Below, piece after piece: positions 35,201 to 46,074 of a stretch of 64,000 nucleotides of DNA. The position numbers and the translations under genes are program-made. Source of the stretch: Wurfbainia villosa (Eukaryota; Streptophyta; Magnoliopsida; Zingiberales; Zingiberaceae); contig CM045987.1 of assembly GCA_025175895.1 (NCBI GenBank), positions 33,630,113 to 33,694,112 on the forward strand, read 5' to 3'. How positions within the stretch are numbered: position 1 is the stretch's first letter; each line of letters opens with the position of its first letter. The notes under the pieces were generated by a model that saw only the letters and a program-made list of their open reading frames with translations, ran no database searches and had not been told where the DNA came from.

Positions 35201-36435
35201 TGTTGAAGATCTTTGAAAGGCTAGAGGGGGTGAATAGCTTCTTTTCGTTTCTACACAAATTGTTAGCGGAAGAAAAACAAAAGCTAAACGAAATTAAGAG
35301 ACTAAAAAGACAATCGCTAATAAGGAAGAGTTTATGTGGTTCGGAGATTAAGCTCCTACTCCATGGCAATCCTTAAGGTGGATCAATCCAAGCAATTCTC
35401 CACTAGAAAGCTTCCTTTACAAACACTCTCCTCTTCTTTACAATTGATGAAAATGAAGTTTAGAGAAGAGGAGGATTTAAAACTCTTAGAAAGCTTAGAA
35501 ATTCATGGGGAGCTTGAGAGTAAGGTTGGAAGATAAGCACTAGCCTCATCAAGCACCCCATGGCCTTTTTTTATAGAGAAGAGTTTGTTTTTCCTATTGA
35601 GCCTCGATCAGTCGACTGATGGCCTCCATCAGTCAACTGCTACTATAGCCGATGCAATCCAATGGCTTCTGACGAGTCAGATTCGCAATCGTCACTATCC
35701 AATGGGAAGCTGATCAGTCGACTAATTTAGTGACCAATCGAGTGCTCCAAGCGATCACTCGACTGACGACCTTTCTGTGTTGAAATTCTCTTACAGCAAT
35801 TGACTACTAGGTATAGTAGTCGACTGATGGGTGGAACAGTCAACTACCAAACTCTAGCAGTCAATTGTTGGCCACCGAACTCGGCCAACTTCAGTCGAGT
35901 GACTAAGTAGTCGACTGGGACAAAGCACCAGTCGACTGATACTCTTCAAGTATGAATAAATCATACTTGAATTAACCTCCTAGACCTAGACTTAACCTTC
36001 TAGCTCTTTTTTCAGCCTTGCGCCTCCAGGATCCCTCCGAGTCCGTGACTTCTTCATTCTTGCGCTTGCTTCCAAGAGTTTCCATCGGTTTCGTCATGTC
36101 TTGGGTTCCTCTTTTGCTAAAGGACCGCTTGGACTTTATGTCGTCAAGACTACATGCTTTGTCTTATTGTGCCAAGACCTTGCCTTTGGTCTTCCTTTGG
36201 CAAGGTCCACTTGGACTTTATGCCGCCAAGACTACATGCTTGGTCTTACGCCGCCAAGACCTTCCCTTGGACTTTCTTTGCCAAGATCATACTTGGACTT
36301 TCCTTTACCAAGTCTTCACACTTGGATTTTCTGTCATTTAACACGTTCACGATTAGATCACAAAATATTGTCTAACTATAAATGATTATCCAAATATAAA
36401 AACATATAAATGCTTGGGGCATTGTTGCACCAACA
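35201..36435 (-). repeat. Element B 5' LTR
   Basis: The U5 block is at 35220-35238. Hairpin 1 is at 35343-35356 (GGAG, loop of six, CTCC). Hairpin 2 is at 35369-35383. AGTCGACTG palindromes run from 35608 to 35940, and the CCAAG...CTTGG array from 36120 to 36330. It ends CACCAACA just before the TSD GGGCA. Confidence 0.93.
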
Positions 36436-36440
36436 GGGCA

Positions 36441-38026
36441 AAATATAAAGATTGCAAAGATGCTTCCCCTACGAGTTTTGGGGACAAAGAGCATGATTAA
36501 ATTTCTTGAAATGCTTCCTATATGGGTTTTGGGAGTATGAGCATGTTACATGTTGGTTAAATGACAAAATCAGTAGGTCATATATATTTATAGGTATATT
36601 TCATGTTGAAGCAAGACATAAGATCGCAAAGATGCTTCCCCAATAAGTTTTGGGGACAAAGAGCATGATACAATGTCTTGAAAGGCTTCCTATATGAGTT
36701 TTGTGAGTATGATCATGTTAAATATTTGATAAATGACAAAAATCAGTGAGTCATATATAAAGAAAGTATTTTAATTTAAAGTGGCATGTACCGGGCCCTT
36801 AGATCACCCATGGGACTCTAGACCGCCCTTAGTAAGTTGCCCTAATAAGTTTGGTGGCTAGCTACCCCGACTTCTATTAGGGTTGCACGGAAATTGCTAC
36901 AATGTCGAGCTGTCCAAACAAGGATGATTAGTATTTTTAAAGTATATATGTATATATAGTTTCTAAAGTTAACCAAAGCACAATGTTTACAAGTTTAAGT
37001 ATAGTATATCTCATGTACATATTTCTACAAGCGAAGCATATTTCAAAGTATGTATTGCAAGTTGTGTATGTCAAGTTCATGCATTTCAAGTTGAGCCATT
37101 GTATTATGTATAAGTGTCTCTATATGTCTAATACAGAAAGTTCATGCATGTCAAGTTGAATCCTTGTATCATGTGCAAGTGTTTTAAATGTTTAAAGTAG
37201 AATTTTCTCAAATGCAAGTATGAGCATGTGTTGCATGCAAGTATTATAATAGCATGTTTTTCATAATGCGAAGTTTTGTGAGAATAGGAAGTACTTACTA
37301 AGCTTCATTACTTATAGTTTGCATTCCTTATACTGCAGATAAGGGTAAAGCAAGATTGGAGTAAGAGGGGGCAGCGGATGAAGTGCTTGGTGTGTGTGGC
37401 GGCGGAACAGTGGATTACGATCCTGAACTTGCTAGTATTATGTTATGTTAAGACCCTCGAACTTGTTCATGTGCTAGTGTTCATGCTTATGTGTTTGATC
37501 ATGTTGTGTCTAAGAATGTTGAACTTTCTAGTATTATTCTATGCTAAGAAGTTTGAACTTGCTAGTGTACTAGTGTTCATGTTATGTGCTAGTGTTCATG
37601 TTAGGTGCTAGTGTTGATGTTAGGTATTGTTGTTTACGTTGATGTTCATGTCAAGGATGCATATATTACTATCACCATGCATGAGGTTGAGTTACTTAAG
37701 AATATTTTATATTAGAACTCTAGTGAATGTGCATGCTTAGATAGGTTAAGAACTTGCGTAATCTCCCTGTGCCAACATGCCAATGTAGTTGATCTATTTC
37801 TTTAGCTTCCGTTGTTTCAAGTTAAGAGTTTAAATTATGATACTTGGTTAGAAATCATGTTTAGATCTTGTTACGAGTCGTTGACCCTATTCTATTCGTA
37901 ATTAGGTATTAGTGAATTCATAAATAGTGTATATGAGTCATGTTTTACCTGATCACGCAAAGAGTAAGATAAAGAATGGTACAGTAACACCTCCCTTACT
38001 AGTGTAAGTAGAGGGGGGGTGTTACA
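36441..38026 (+). repeat. Gypsy 5' LTR, second part
   Basis: It continues from 2295. It contains a direct duplication of a block of about 150-180 bases (units starting near 36450 and 36638, each with 'gcaaagatgcttcccc' and 'gttttggggacaaa'). Shorter internal repeats occur near 37075-37185 and 37425-37620. It ends GTGTTACA; its partner is 43668-45248. Confidence 0.92.
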
Positions 38027-38229
38027 ACACGGTATCAGAGCGAGTTCCGCCCTTCCGCCACACACACATCAAGCATCAATCCTGTCGCTTCCAAGTAAGA
38101 AAGTACATATATGTTTTACCTCCTATGCTAGTAAAGAATGTTTTGTTAAACATGCTACATGTGTAGGTGATGATGATAGAAAGTAAGTAATAGTAGTAGT
38201 CTTATATTGGTCTTACTTTATGAAGAAAA
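38027..38229 (+). other. Gypsy primer binding site and leader
   Basis: GGTATCAGAGC (38031-38041) follows the LTR by four bases and matches the initiator Met tRNA 3' region. The remaining leader of about 190 bases up to the gag ATG at 38230 has no other feature. Confidence 0.8.
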
Positions 38230-39292
38230 ATGGCTAGAACACGGACCAATGGAAATCATAGGACAAATGAAGTAGTACCATAACCTGACTTGATGCAACT
38301 AGTCACTCAGCTTCAGCATCAAGTTGCAGAGCAGCAACAGGTTATCAATACCTTAATGATGAACCGACAAGATAATCCTGTTACTCCACCAGCTGCTCAG
38401 AACATCATACCAGCTACACCCCTTGCCCCACCAGTTCCCCCAATAGCCCTAGCGGTGGGGGTGAGGCAAGAGGCGTATTTAATTCAATGGCAAAGGCTAA
38501 AGCCAGAGAGTTTTGCTGGTACAAGTGAACCATGGGATGCTCAGGTCTGGTTCAAGACGTTAGAAAGTATTGTAGAACTGCTGGATTGGCCTGAAAATGA
38601 GAAAGTCAAATGTGCATCCTTCTACTTGATTGGAGATGCCAGAATGTGGTGGGAATGAGTAAAGGCAAAAAGAGTGATTAATCAAATGATATGGGCTAAC
38701 TTTGAAATGGAATTCTTTGAGGAGTTTTTTCATATGCGAGTCATGAATAAGCACTACAATGAGTTCACGGAATTTCGACAAGGGGACTTGTCAGTTAATG
38801 AATCCGTAAACAAATTCAATAGACTAGCTCGCTTATGTCCAGAGCTAGTCAGCATTGAACAAGATAGGGTTAGACTTATACTCAAAATGCTTAGACTTGA
38901 GATAGCTCTAAATGTGGCCAACGAAATCAATAGACTGGAGACTACAGAGAAGTTAGTCAATAGTGCTTTAATCACAGAGCATTACCTGAACAACATTAAG
39001 CGACAGAATTAGGCCTCGACTGAAAACAGAAGTCATGGAAGTTTTGGAGGTCAGAAATCTCAGAGCAGTAATTCTAACTGGAAGGGAAATAACCACGACA
39101 AGAGGAAGCAATGGAATAACCACCCAAAGGGAGGGTCAACAAGCAAGCGACCTAAGTATCCTGCATGTTCTAAATGTCAGAAGATGCATCCAGGAGTTTG
39201 CCGCCAAGGCACGAGCGGGTGTTATACATGTGGCTTAGAGGGACACTTGGCCAGAAATTGCCCTACCAAGACCAAGCCACCTCCACCATAGT
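38230..39292 (+). pseudogene. Gypsy gag with CCHC zinc knuckle
   Basis: The ATG at 38230 starts a frame interrupted by stops at 38281-38283 (TAA), 38656-38658 (TGA, probably from TGG) and about 39010-39012 (TAG, probably from CAG), all in the same phase. The main part has a Gln-rich N-terminal segment and a retrotransposon-gag domain with SFAGTSEPWDAQVWFKTLE and a Trp-Trp-Glu end, typical of plant chromoviruses. After a Ser/Asn/Lys-rich linker a zinc knuckle (CYTCGLEGHLARNC, about 39217-39260) follows a CSKCQ...HPGVC stretch. All three stops can be explained by C-to-T or G-to-A changes. Confidence 0.85.
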
Positions 39293-40593
39293 CAAATCAA
39301 TATGGGGGTAAACTTGCTCAGCTACACCAAATGCAAGCAACACTGGAGGGTCCTCACATTAGTCAAGGAAGATTGGAGGCCCCACCAGTTACACCGAATG
39401 CTCGGATCTTCTCTCTCACTAAAGAAGAGGTAGCAGATGCTTCTACTGTTGTCACAGGTCAGATACTTATCTTTAATTAGTATGCTACTATGCTATTTGA
39501 TACTGGGGCAACCCATTCGTTTATTTCCATGATATTTTCTAAGAAGATAAATATACCTCCGGATGTCCTGGATCTTAAGTTTGTAATGACCTTGCCTTCG
39601 GGGGAGGTGATGATATCTACGCATTGGTTGTGTGCCACCCTAGTCTGAATTTCAGAAAGAGAACTTTATAGTGATCTGATAATGTTGGACATGCATGATT
39701 ATGATGTCATCTTGGGAATGGACTTTCTGAGCAAGTACGGTGCTTCCATTGAGTGTCGTAAGCGAAGAGTCATATTCCAACCGGAGGCAGAATCTAAGTT
39801 TGAATTTATCGGAGAACCAAAGAAGAGAACTAAGAAGTTCTTATCTGCCATAAAAGCTCAAAAGATGGTAGTCAATGGATGCGCTGGGTATCTAGCGCAC
39901 GTGGTTGATACAAAGCAAGAAAGAGGCCAAAAGCTCGAAGAAGTCCGAGTTGTATGTGACTACCCAGAAGTATTCCCTGATGAGTTGCCTGGGCTGGCTC
40001 CTAAAAGAGAAATCGAATTTGAGATTGAACTTATTCCTAGTACCAAACCAATCTCAAAAGCACCCTATCGAATGGCCCCAGCAGAATTGAAAGAGCTTCA
40101 GGAACAATTACAGGAGTTACTCGACAAGGGATTCATTCGCCCTAGTCACTCACCGTGGGGAGCTCCAATATTGTTCGTGAAGAAAAAAGATGGGTCTATG
40201 AGAATGTGCATAAATTATCGAGCACTGAATATGGTGGTAATCAAAAACAGATATCCCTTGCCAAGGATTGATGATCTTTTTGATCAATTGAGGGGAGCCA
40301 CAGTTTTCTCCAAGATTGACTTGCGGTCTGGTTATCATCAAGTAAAAGTTAAAGAGGATGATGTGTCGAAAACAACTTTCCGAACGAGGTATAAATACTA
40401 TGAGTTCGTGGTCATGCCCTTCGGAGTGACAAGTGCTCCAGCAGCCTTTATGGACCTAATGAATCGAGTATTCAAGGCATTCATTGACAAGTTTGTGATC
40501 GTCTTCATTGATGATATCCTTATTTACTCGAGGACTCAGGAAGACCATGTTGAACATTTGAAGACAATGTTACAAACCCTTCAGCAGAGATAA
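39293..40593 (+). pseudogene. Gypsy protease and reverse transcriptase
   Basis: In the same phase as gag. The retropepsin active site DTGATHSFIS starts at 39499, after a TAG at about 39478. RT is open from 39682 to 40593: PYRMAPAELKELQEQL, the fingers motif KKKDGSMRMCINYRALN, SKIDLRSGYHQV with the first catalytic Asp, and FIDDILIYS with the Asp pair. These are typical Gypsy RT motifs. The frame ends in a TAA just after the RT core, where the polyprotein should continue into RNase H. Confidence 0.88.
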
Positions 40594-41324
40594 TTGTATG
40601 CCAAGTTCTTCAAGTGTGAATTTTGGCTCGATCAAGTATCCTTCCTGGGTCACATTATTTCAAAGGATGTGGTTATGGTAGATCCGATAAAGATAGAAGC
40701 TGTTAGTAACTGGAGTTGATCAAAGAATGACAATGAAATCAAAAGTTTCCTTAGATTAGTAGGGTACTATAGAAAATTTGTAGAAGACTTCTCAAGGATA
40801 GCTTCACCACTGACGGTTCTTACCAGAAAGAACAGAAAGTTTGAATGGACTGAGGATTGTGAGAAAAGTTTCCTTGAACTAAAGAGGAGATTAACAAGTG
40901 CTTCAATTCTTACTCTTCCAGAAAGTAATAAAAGCTTTGGTATGTATAGTGATGCATCCAAAATGAGACTCGGAGCTGTGCTTATGCAGAATGGTAAAGT
41001 CATTGCCTATGCATCTAGACAACTCAAGGATTATGAAAAGAATTATCCCACTCATGACCTTGAGTTGGCAACAGTAGTCTTCGCTCTCAAAATTTAGAGA
41101 CATTACTTGTATAGAGTCCAGTGCAAGATTTATATAGATCACCAAAGCCTGAAATATTTCTTCACTCAGAAGATTTAAACATGAGACAATGTAGATGACT
41201 TGAGCTGGTCAAATACTATGACTGTGAAATCTTCTACCATCCTGGAAAGTCAAACAAAGTAGCAGCCACACTGAGCAGGAAATCCTGTGCCACCTTAATA
41301 TCCTTATCTTCATTATCCCAACCA
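40594..41324 (+). pseudogene. Gypsy RT connection and RNase H, frameshifted
   Basis: Pieces readable in the gag/RT phase include FLRLVGYYRKFVEDFS, a FEWTEDCEKSF stretch, and RNase H text around MYSDASKMRLGAVL, YASRQLKDYEKNYPTHDLE and IYIDHQSLKYFF. There are TGA and TAG stops near 40719 and 41096. A one-base loss near 41174 (after FFTQK) shifts the phase to that used by integrase downstream, where EIFYHPGKSNKVAA is readable. Confidence 0.8.
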
Positions 41325-42563
41325 TTGGAGAAAGAGATGTTGAACTTTGGGGTTGAGATTATTTCTATACTGCTTTCTACCTTGACAATAGCACCAACAC
41401 TGTTTGATGATATACTAGCGAAGAAAGACGAAGATCCAAGCATCCAAAGGATCAAGCAAGAGATCCAAGAAGGAAAGGATGAAGGATTTCATGTCTCTAA
41501 CAGTGGGGTACTATATCTTGGTGAATTCTTATGTATTCCCAATGATCCATAATTGAGAAAGAGAATTTTAGAAGAAGCTCATGGGACCCCATATTCAATG
41601 CATCCTGGATCTACCAAGATGTATCAAGATTTGAAAGAAAAGTTCTGGTGGTTCGGTATGAAAAGGGATGTGGCTAAATATGTCAGCACATGTCTGACGT
41701 GTCAAAGAGTCAAAGCAGAACATCAGAGATATGAAGGAGTTATGTAGCCTATTCAGATCCCATAATGGAAGTGGGAAGATATAACTATGAATTTCATAAT
41801 AGGACTACCCAAAACAACTAAGGGTTATGACGCTATTTGGGTAATTGTTGATAGATTGACAAAATCTACTTATTTTCTGGCAATCAAAATATCGTACTCA
41901 ATGGAACAACTAGCTCAGCTGTATGTTAAGGAGGTGATCAGATTGCATGGGGTTCCTAAGACCATCATTTCTGATAGGGATAGTCGATTTACTTCACACT
42001 TATGGGAGTGTGTTCAGAAGGCCCTTGGCACTAAGCTACGATTTAGCATGATATTTCATCCTCAAATAGACGGGCAAACCGAACAAGTAAATCAAATTCT
42101 AGAGGATATGCTCCGAGCTTGTGCCTTAGATTTTAAAGGAAGATGGTGGAAATACCTATGTTTGGTAGAATTTGCTTACAATAATAGCTACCAAGCTACA
42201 ATTGGAATGACACCCTATGAAGTTTTATATGGAAGAAAGTGTAGGTCTCCTATTTGTTGGTATGAAGGTGGTGAGAAGAAATAAATGTGGCTTAAAATAG
42301 ACTTTATAGATGACACCACCAAAGCTATAAAGAGCATCTGCCAAAGAATAGAGACTGCTCAGAGTCGGCAGAAAAGTTATGTCGATGTACGGCGTAAGCC
42401 ACTTGAATTCGAAGCTGGGGATTCTGTATTTCTTAAAGTAGCTCCTATGAAAGGTGTGATGAGATTTGGGAAGAAAGGAAAGTTGAGTCCACATTATGTA
42501 GGACCTTACCAGATCACAAAAAGAGTTGGCAAAGTAGTTTATGAGTTAGAGCTACCTTAAAAA
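41325..42563 (+). pseudogene. Gypsy integrase
   Basis: Zinc-binding HHCC region: His residues in HGTPYSMHPG and Cys pair in CLTCQ (about 41580-41705). Core: the first acidic residue is changed, MNFIIGLP where MDFI is expected (Asp to Asn, a G-to-A change, about 41790). The second Asp is in SDRDSRFTS and the Glu in TEQVNQ, both present. The C-terminal part (SPICWYEGG..., KPLEFEAGDSVFLKVAPMKGVMRFGKKGKL) is the GPY/F-type module of chromoviruses. Stops at about 41550, 41745 and 42282 stay in phase. The changed Asp would abolish strand transfer. Confidence 0.87.
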
Positions 42564-42830
42564 ATGTCGGCGATTCACAACGTATTTCATGTATCAATGC
42601 TGAAAAAGTACGTTCCTAATGTAGACCATGTAATTGAGCCACAGATGGTACAAGTTCAGGAAGATTTGAGTTATGAAAGTCGACCTATTCAGATAATAGA
42701 TCGAGAAATCAAGAAATTGAGAAACAAAGAAGTACCCTTAGTGAAAGTCATATGGAAAAATCAAAAGTTTGAAGAAGCAACTTGGGAATGCGAGGATGAC
42801 ATGAAACAAAAGTATCCAGAGTTGTTTTAA
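42564..42830 (+). pseudogene. Gypsy C-terminal chromodomain-like segment
   Basis: It starts IHNVFHVSMLKKYVPN, the usual end of a plant Gypsy integrase. About 35 residues on comes a chromodomain-like stretch: RPIQIIDREIKKLRNKEVP, then VKVIWKNQ and ATWECEDDMKQKYPELF, and a stop. Chromodomains of this group are thought to steer integration to certain chromatin. One aromatic position expected at the start reads Ile, so it may be the reduced (group II) type. Confidence 0.75.
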
Positions 42831-42866
42831 GTTTTAAGGATGAAAATTTTATAAGGTATGAAGGAT

Positions 42867-45248
42867 TGTAACACCCAAAAAAAAATAAAATAAAATATGG
42901 TTCGTTATAGCTAGGATTTGAACCATGAACCTCCTAATTGTGAGATAGCCTTGATACCACTAGGCCATAGGATAATTCTTAGCTAGAATATATAAAGAAG
43001 ATAGATGAGAAGATGAGAGGATGAAGAGTTGTTTCATCTCCCCATGAGAAGATGGAGAGTTTTTCTTTTCTTTTCATCTTTCTAGCTATTAACGTGACAA
43101 TTAAAAGGGAGAGAGAAAAACCAACCACTTCATTTTCCTTCTTCTTCCTTCTTCCTCATCCTTGGCCGAAACTTTCCTTCTCCTTCCTCCCTCTCCATCC
43201 CAAGCTTTAGGACCCCTTGTGTCGGTGTTCTTGAGGGGGTTTTCAAAAGGATTTTCTCACAAGGGCTTGGTATATGCAAGGATCACTCTTAGGGCTAAGA
43301 AACGTGTAGAAGATTTTCATAACCCTAGCGGTATATTTATTGAACCTAGCGAAAGGATATAAGTATTTCTCACCTGCGGTATAAGTAGCTATTTGATTGT
43401 TGTATCTAGCTTCTTTTCCTATGTCTTGTTAAGATTATATATTTTGATCAGATTATATGGGTATGTTTAGATTTATAGGTAAGGTATATTTTGTTTTAAG
43501 CAAGACATAAGATCACTAGGATGCTATTTCTCATCTATAGCATAAGTAACTCTTTGATTTGCACATCTAGCTTCTATTATCATGTTTTTATTCAGATTTA
43601 TGTGTTCTGTCCAGATTATGTTTGTTTGGATTTTTAGGTATTTTAGGTATATTTCTTGTGGGGCAAAATGTAAAGATTGCAAAGATGCTTCCCCTACGAG
43701 TTTTGGGGACAAAGAGCATGATTAAATGTCTTGAAATGCTTCCTATATGGGTTTTGGGAGTATGAGCATGTTACATGTTGGATAAATGACAAAATCAGTA
43801 GGTCATATATATTTATAGGTATATTTCATGTTGAAGCAAGACATAAGATCGCAAAGATACTTCCCCTATAAGTTTTGGGGACAAAAAGCATGATCCAATG
43901 TCTTGAAAGACTTCCTATATGAGTTTTGGAAGTATGATCATGTTAAATGTTTGATAAATGACAAAAATTAGTGAGTCATATATAAAGAAAGTATTTTACT
44001 TTAAAGTGGCATGTACCGGGCCCTTAAATCACCCACGGGCCCCTAGACCGCCCTTAGTAAGTTGCCCTAATAAGTTCGATGGCTAGCTACCTCGAATTCT
44101 ATTAGGGTTGCACACAAATTGGTACAATGTCGGGCTGCCCAAACAAGGATGATTAGTATTTTAAAGTATATATGTATATATAGTTTCTAAAGTTAACCAA
44201 AGCACAATGTTTACAAGTTTAAGTATAGTATATCTCATGTACATGTTTCTACAAGCGAAGCATATTTCAAAGTATGTATTGCAAGTTGTGTATGTCAAGT
44301 TCAAGCATTTCAAGTTGAGCCATTGTATTATGTATGAGTGTCTCTATATGTCTAATATAGAAAGTTCATGCATGTCAAGTTGAATCCTTGTATCATGTGT
44401 AAGTGTTTTAAATGTTTAAAGTAGAATTTTCTCAAATGCAAGTATGAGCATGTGTTGCATGCAAGTATTATAATAGCATGTTTTTCCTAATGTGAAGTTT
44501 TATAAGAATAGGAAGTACTTACTAAGCTTCATTACTTATAGTTTGCATTCCTTATACTACAGATAAGGGTAAAGCAAGATTGGAGTAAGAGGGGGCAGCG
44601 AATGAAGTGCTTAGTGTGTGTGGCGGCGGAACAATGGATTACGATCCTGAACTTGCTAGTATTATGTTATGTTAAGACCCTCGAACTTGTTCATGTGCTA
44701 GTGTTCATGCTTATGTGTTTGATCATGTTGTGTCTAAGAATGTTGAACTTGCTAGTATTATGCTATGCTAAGAACTTTGAACTTGCTAGTGTACTAGTGT
44801 TCATGTTATGTGCTAGTGTTCATGTTAGGTGCTAGTGTTGATGTTAGGTATTGTTGTTTACGTTGATGTTCATGTCAAGGATGCATATATTACTATCACC
44901 ATGCATGAGGTTGAGTTACTTAAGAATATTTTATATTAGAACTCTAGTGAAAGTGCATGCTTAGATAAGTTAAGAACTTGCGTAATCTCCCTGTGTCAAC
45001 ATGCCAATGTAGTTGATCTATTTCTTTAGCTTCCGCTGTTTCAAGTTAAGAGTTTGAATTATGATACTTGGTTAGAAACCATGTTTAGATCTTGTTACAA
45101 GTCGTTGACCCTATTTTGTTCGTAATCAGGTATTAGTGAATTCATAAATAGTGTATGTGAGTCATGTTTTACCTGATCACGCAAAGAGTAAGATAAAGAA
45201 TGGTACAATAACATCTCCTTTACTAGTGTAAGTATAGGGGGTGTTACA
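42867..45248 (+). repeat. Gypsy 3' LTR
   Basis: 2,382 bp, TGTAACACCC to GTGTTACA, followed by TSD TCCTT. It preserves intact copies of the parts split or mutated in the 5' LTR, including the tRNA-like segment at 42914-42967 and the duplicated blocks near 43677 and 43850. Confidence 0.94.
42914..42967 (-). other. tRNA-like segment with A and B boxes in Gypsy 3' LTR
   Basis: Read on the minus strand: TGGCCTAGTGG (42967-42957) fits the A-box pattern TRGYNNANNGG, and GGTTCAAATCC (42924-42914) fits the B-box pattern GGTTCRANNCC, with 32 bases between, a normal tRNA spacing. A D-arm stem (GGCC/GGCT) is possible. The acceptor and T stems pair poorly, so it is not a working tRNA. Confidence 0.6.
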
Positions 45249-45253
45249 TCCTT

Positions 45254-46006
45254 CACCTTTGGCACCGGTTGAGGCTTCTTGACCTTCTTTGGGCAGTTGC
45301 TCTTATAGTGCCCAGCTTTGCTACACTCAAAGCAAATTATATGAATTTTATTTTGAACTAAATTGCTTGAGTTATCTAGAGTGGTGGTGGAATGAAATCG
45401 TTCTTCATCTTCTTCTCGACTGGAGGTAGATGGTTTCTCTTGAGTTTGCTCCGGTGTGGGAATCCTCTCCTCCCCCTCAATCCTAGAGGTGGAGGCCTCC
45501 TCCAATTCTTTCTCTTCCTTGGACGTTGATGGCCTTTCAACCTCTAATTCTTCCACCTCTTCTTCCTCCTTGGATGTCGAACACTCCTCGACCTCCGCAT
45601 CCTCACTTTCTTGTGAGGATGCGCTTTCTTCCTCTTCTTCGGGCTCTCTTTCCAATTGAACCAATGATGGGTCTTCATGATATTTCACCAATTTGCTCCA
45701 TAGCTCCTTGGCGTCTTTACAATCTCCTATCTTGATCAAAATGTCATTAGGTATTACATTAAGCAAAATACTCATTACCTTATTATTGATGTTGTAGTAT
45801 CGGAGTTGTTCATGACTCCAATTCTTCTTCTTGATTCTTCTTCCTTCTTCATCTTTTGGAGTGTCGAAACCTACTATGACACTAATCCAATTGTCAAAAT
45901 CGCACATAAGAAAATGCATCATTCTACCTTTCCAATATGAGAAATCTTCGCGGTCGAAGGAAGGCGGAACGTTGATGTCGTCACCCAATTTCTCATGAAA
46001 ATCCAT
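45254..46006 (-). pseudogene. gag of element A, N-terminal part
   Basis: It starts at the ATG 46006-46004 (MDFHEKLGDDINVPPSFDRE), chosen because the upstream open frame crosses the primer site. The N-terminal Gag domain has YWKGRMMHFLM, WISVIVGFDTPKDEEG and KELWSKLVKYHEDPS. Next is an acidic Glu/Ser/Thr-rich linker and one CCHC knuckle (CFECSKAGHYKSNC, about 45300-45345). The frame then meets the Gypsy 3' LTR end; the rest is at 1487-550. Up to the insertion it is open throughout. Confidence 0.85.
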
Positions 46007-46061
46007 CTTCTTCCCTCTGATGCTTTTGCTCCAGGGTGTTAGTCCGTAGAAGAGCTCCAAG

Positions 46062-46072
46062 TTCTGATACCA
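46062..46072 (-). other. Primer binding site of element A
   Basis: TTCTGATACCA on the plus strand (sense TGGTATCAGAA), one change from the sites in B, C and D; two bases inside the LTR start at 46075. Confidence 0.75.
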
Positions 46073-46074
46073 CT

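Larger units (their letters stand above)
2296..36435 (-). mobile_element. SIRE-like Copia element B, interrupted by element C
   Basis: The TSD GGGCA lies at 2291-2295 and 36436-36440. Ends are TGTTGAAG and CACCAACA. The 5' LTR is at the right (35201-36435, 1,235 bp). The 3' LTR is at the left and split by C (2296-3042 plus 28855-29338, about 1,231 bp). Gag and pol lie between 35149 and 30404 on the minus strand, with a primer site at 35188-35198 and a polypurine tract beside 29338. The gag sequence with a YWKGRM motif, the roughly 1.2-kb LTRs and the pol sequence suggest the SIRE/Maximus lineage. Stops and lost catalytic residues show that it is dead. The LTR pair differs by about 8% over the 484 bases compared. 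Confidence 0.92.
1488..45248 (+). mobile_element. Gypsy chromovirus (Tekay/Del-like), interrupted by nested elements
   Basis: TSD TCCTT lies at 1483-1487 and 45249-45253. The LTRs start TGTAAC and end GTTACA. The 5' LTR is split by element B (1488-2295 and 36441-38026, about 2.39 kb together); the 3' LTR is 42867-45248 (2,382 bp). A primer site (GGTATCAGAGC, 38031-38041) follows the 5' LTR. The interior is gag, protease, RT, RNase H, integrase and a chromodomain-like C terminus, in Gypsy order. Long LTRs plus a C-terminal chromodomain suggest the Tekay/Del lineage. Stop codons, a frameshift and a changed integrase Asp make this copy non-autonomous. The two LTRs differ by about 4% in the parts I compared by eye. 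Confidence 0.9.

Noticed and set aside
38230..42830. Integrated plant pararetrovirus
   Set aside because: Flanking LTRs with a TSD, an integrase and a chromodomain identify a Gypsy retrotransposon; no movement protein seen.
42914..42967. A functional tRNA gene
   Set aside because: A and B boxes fit, but acceptor and T stems do not pair well and the 5' LTR copy has a mutated B box.
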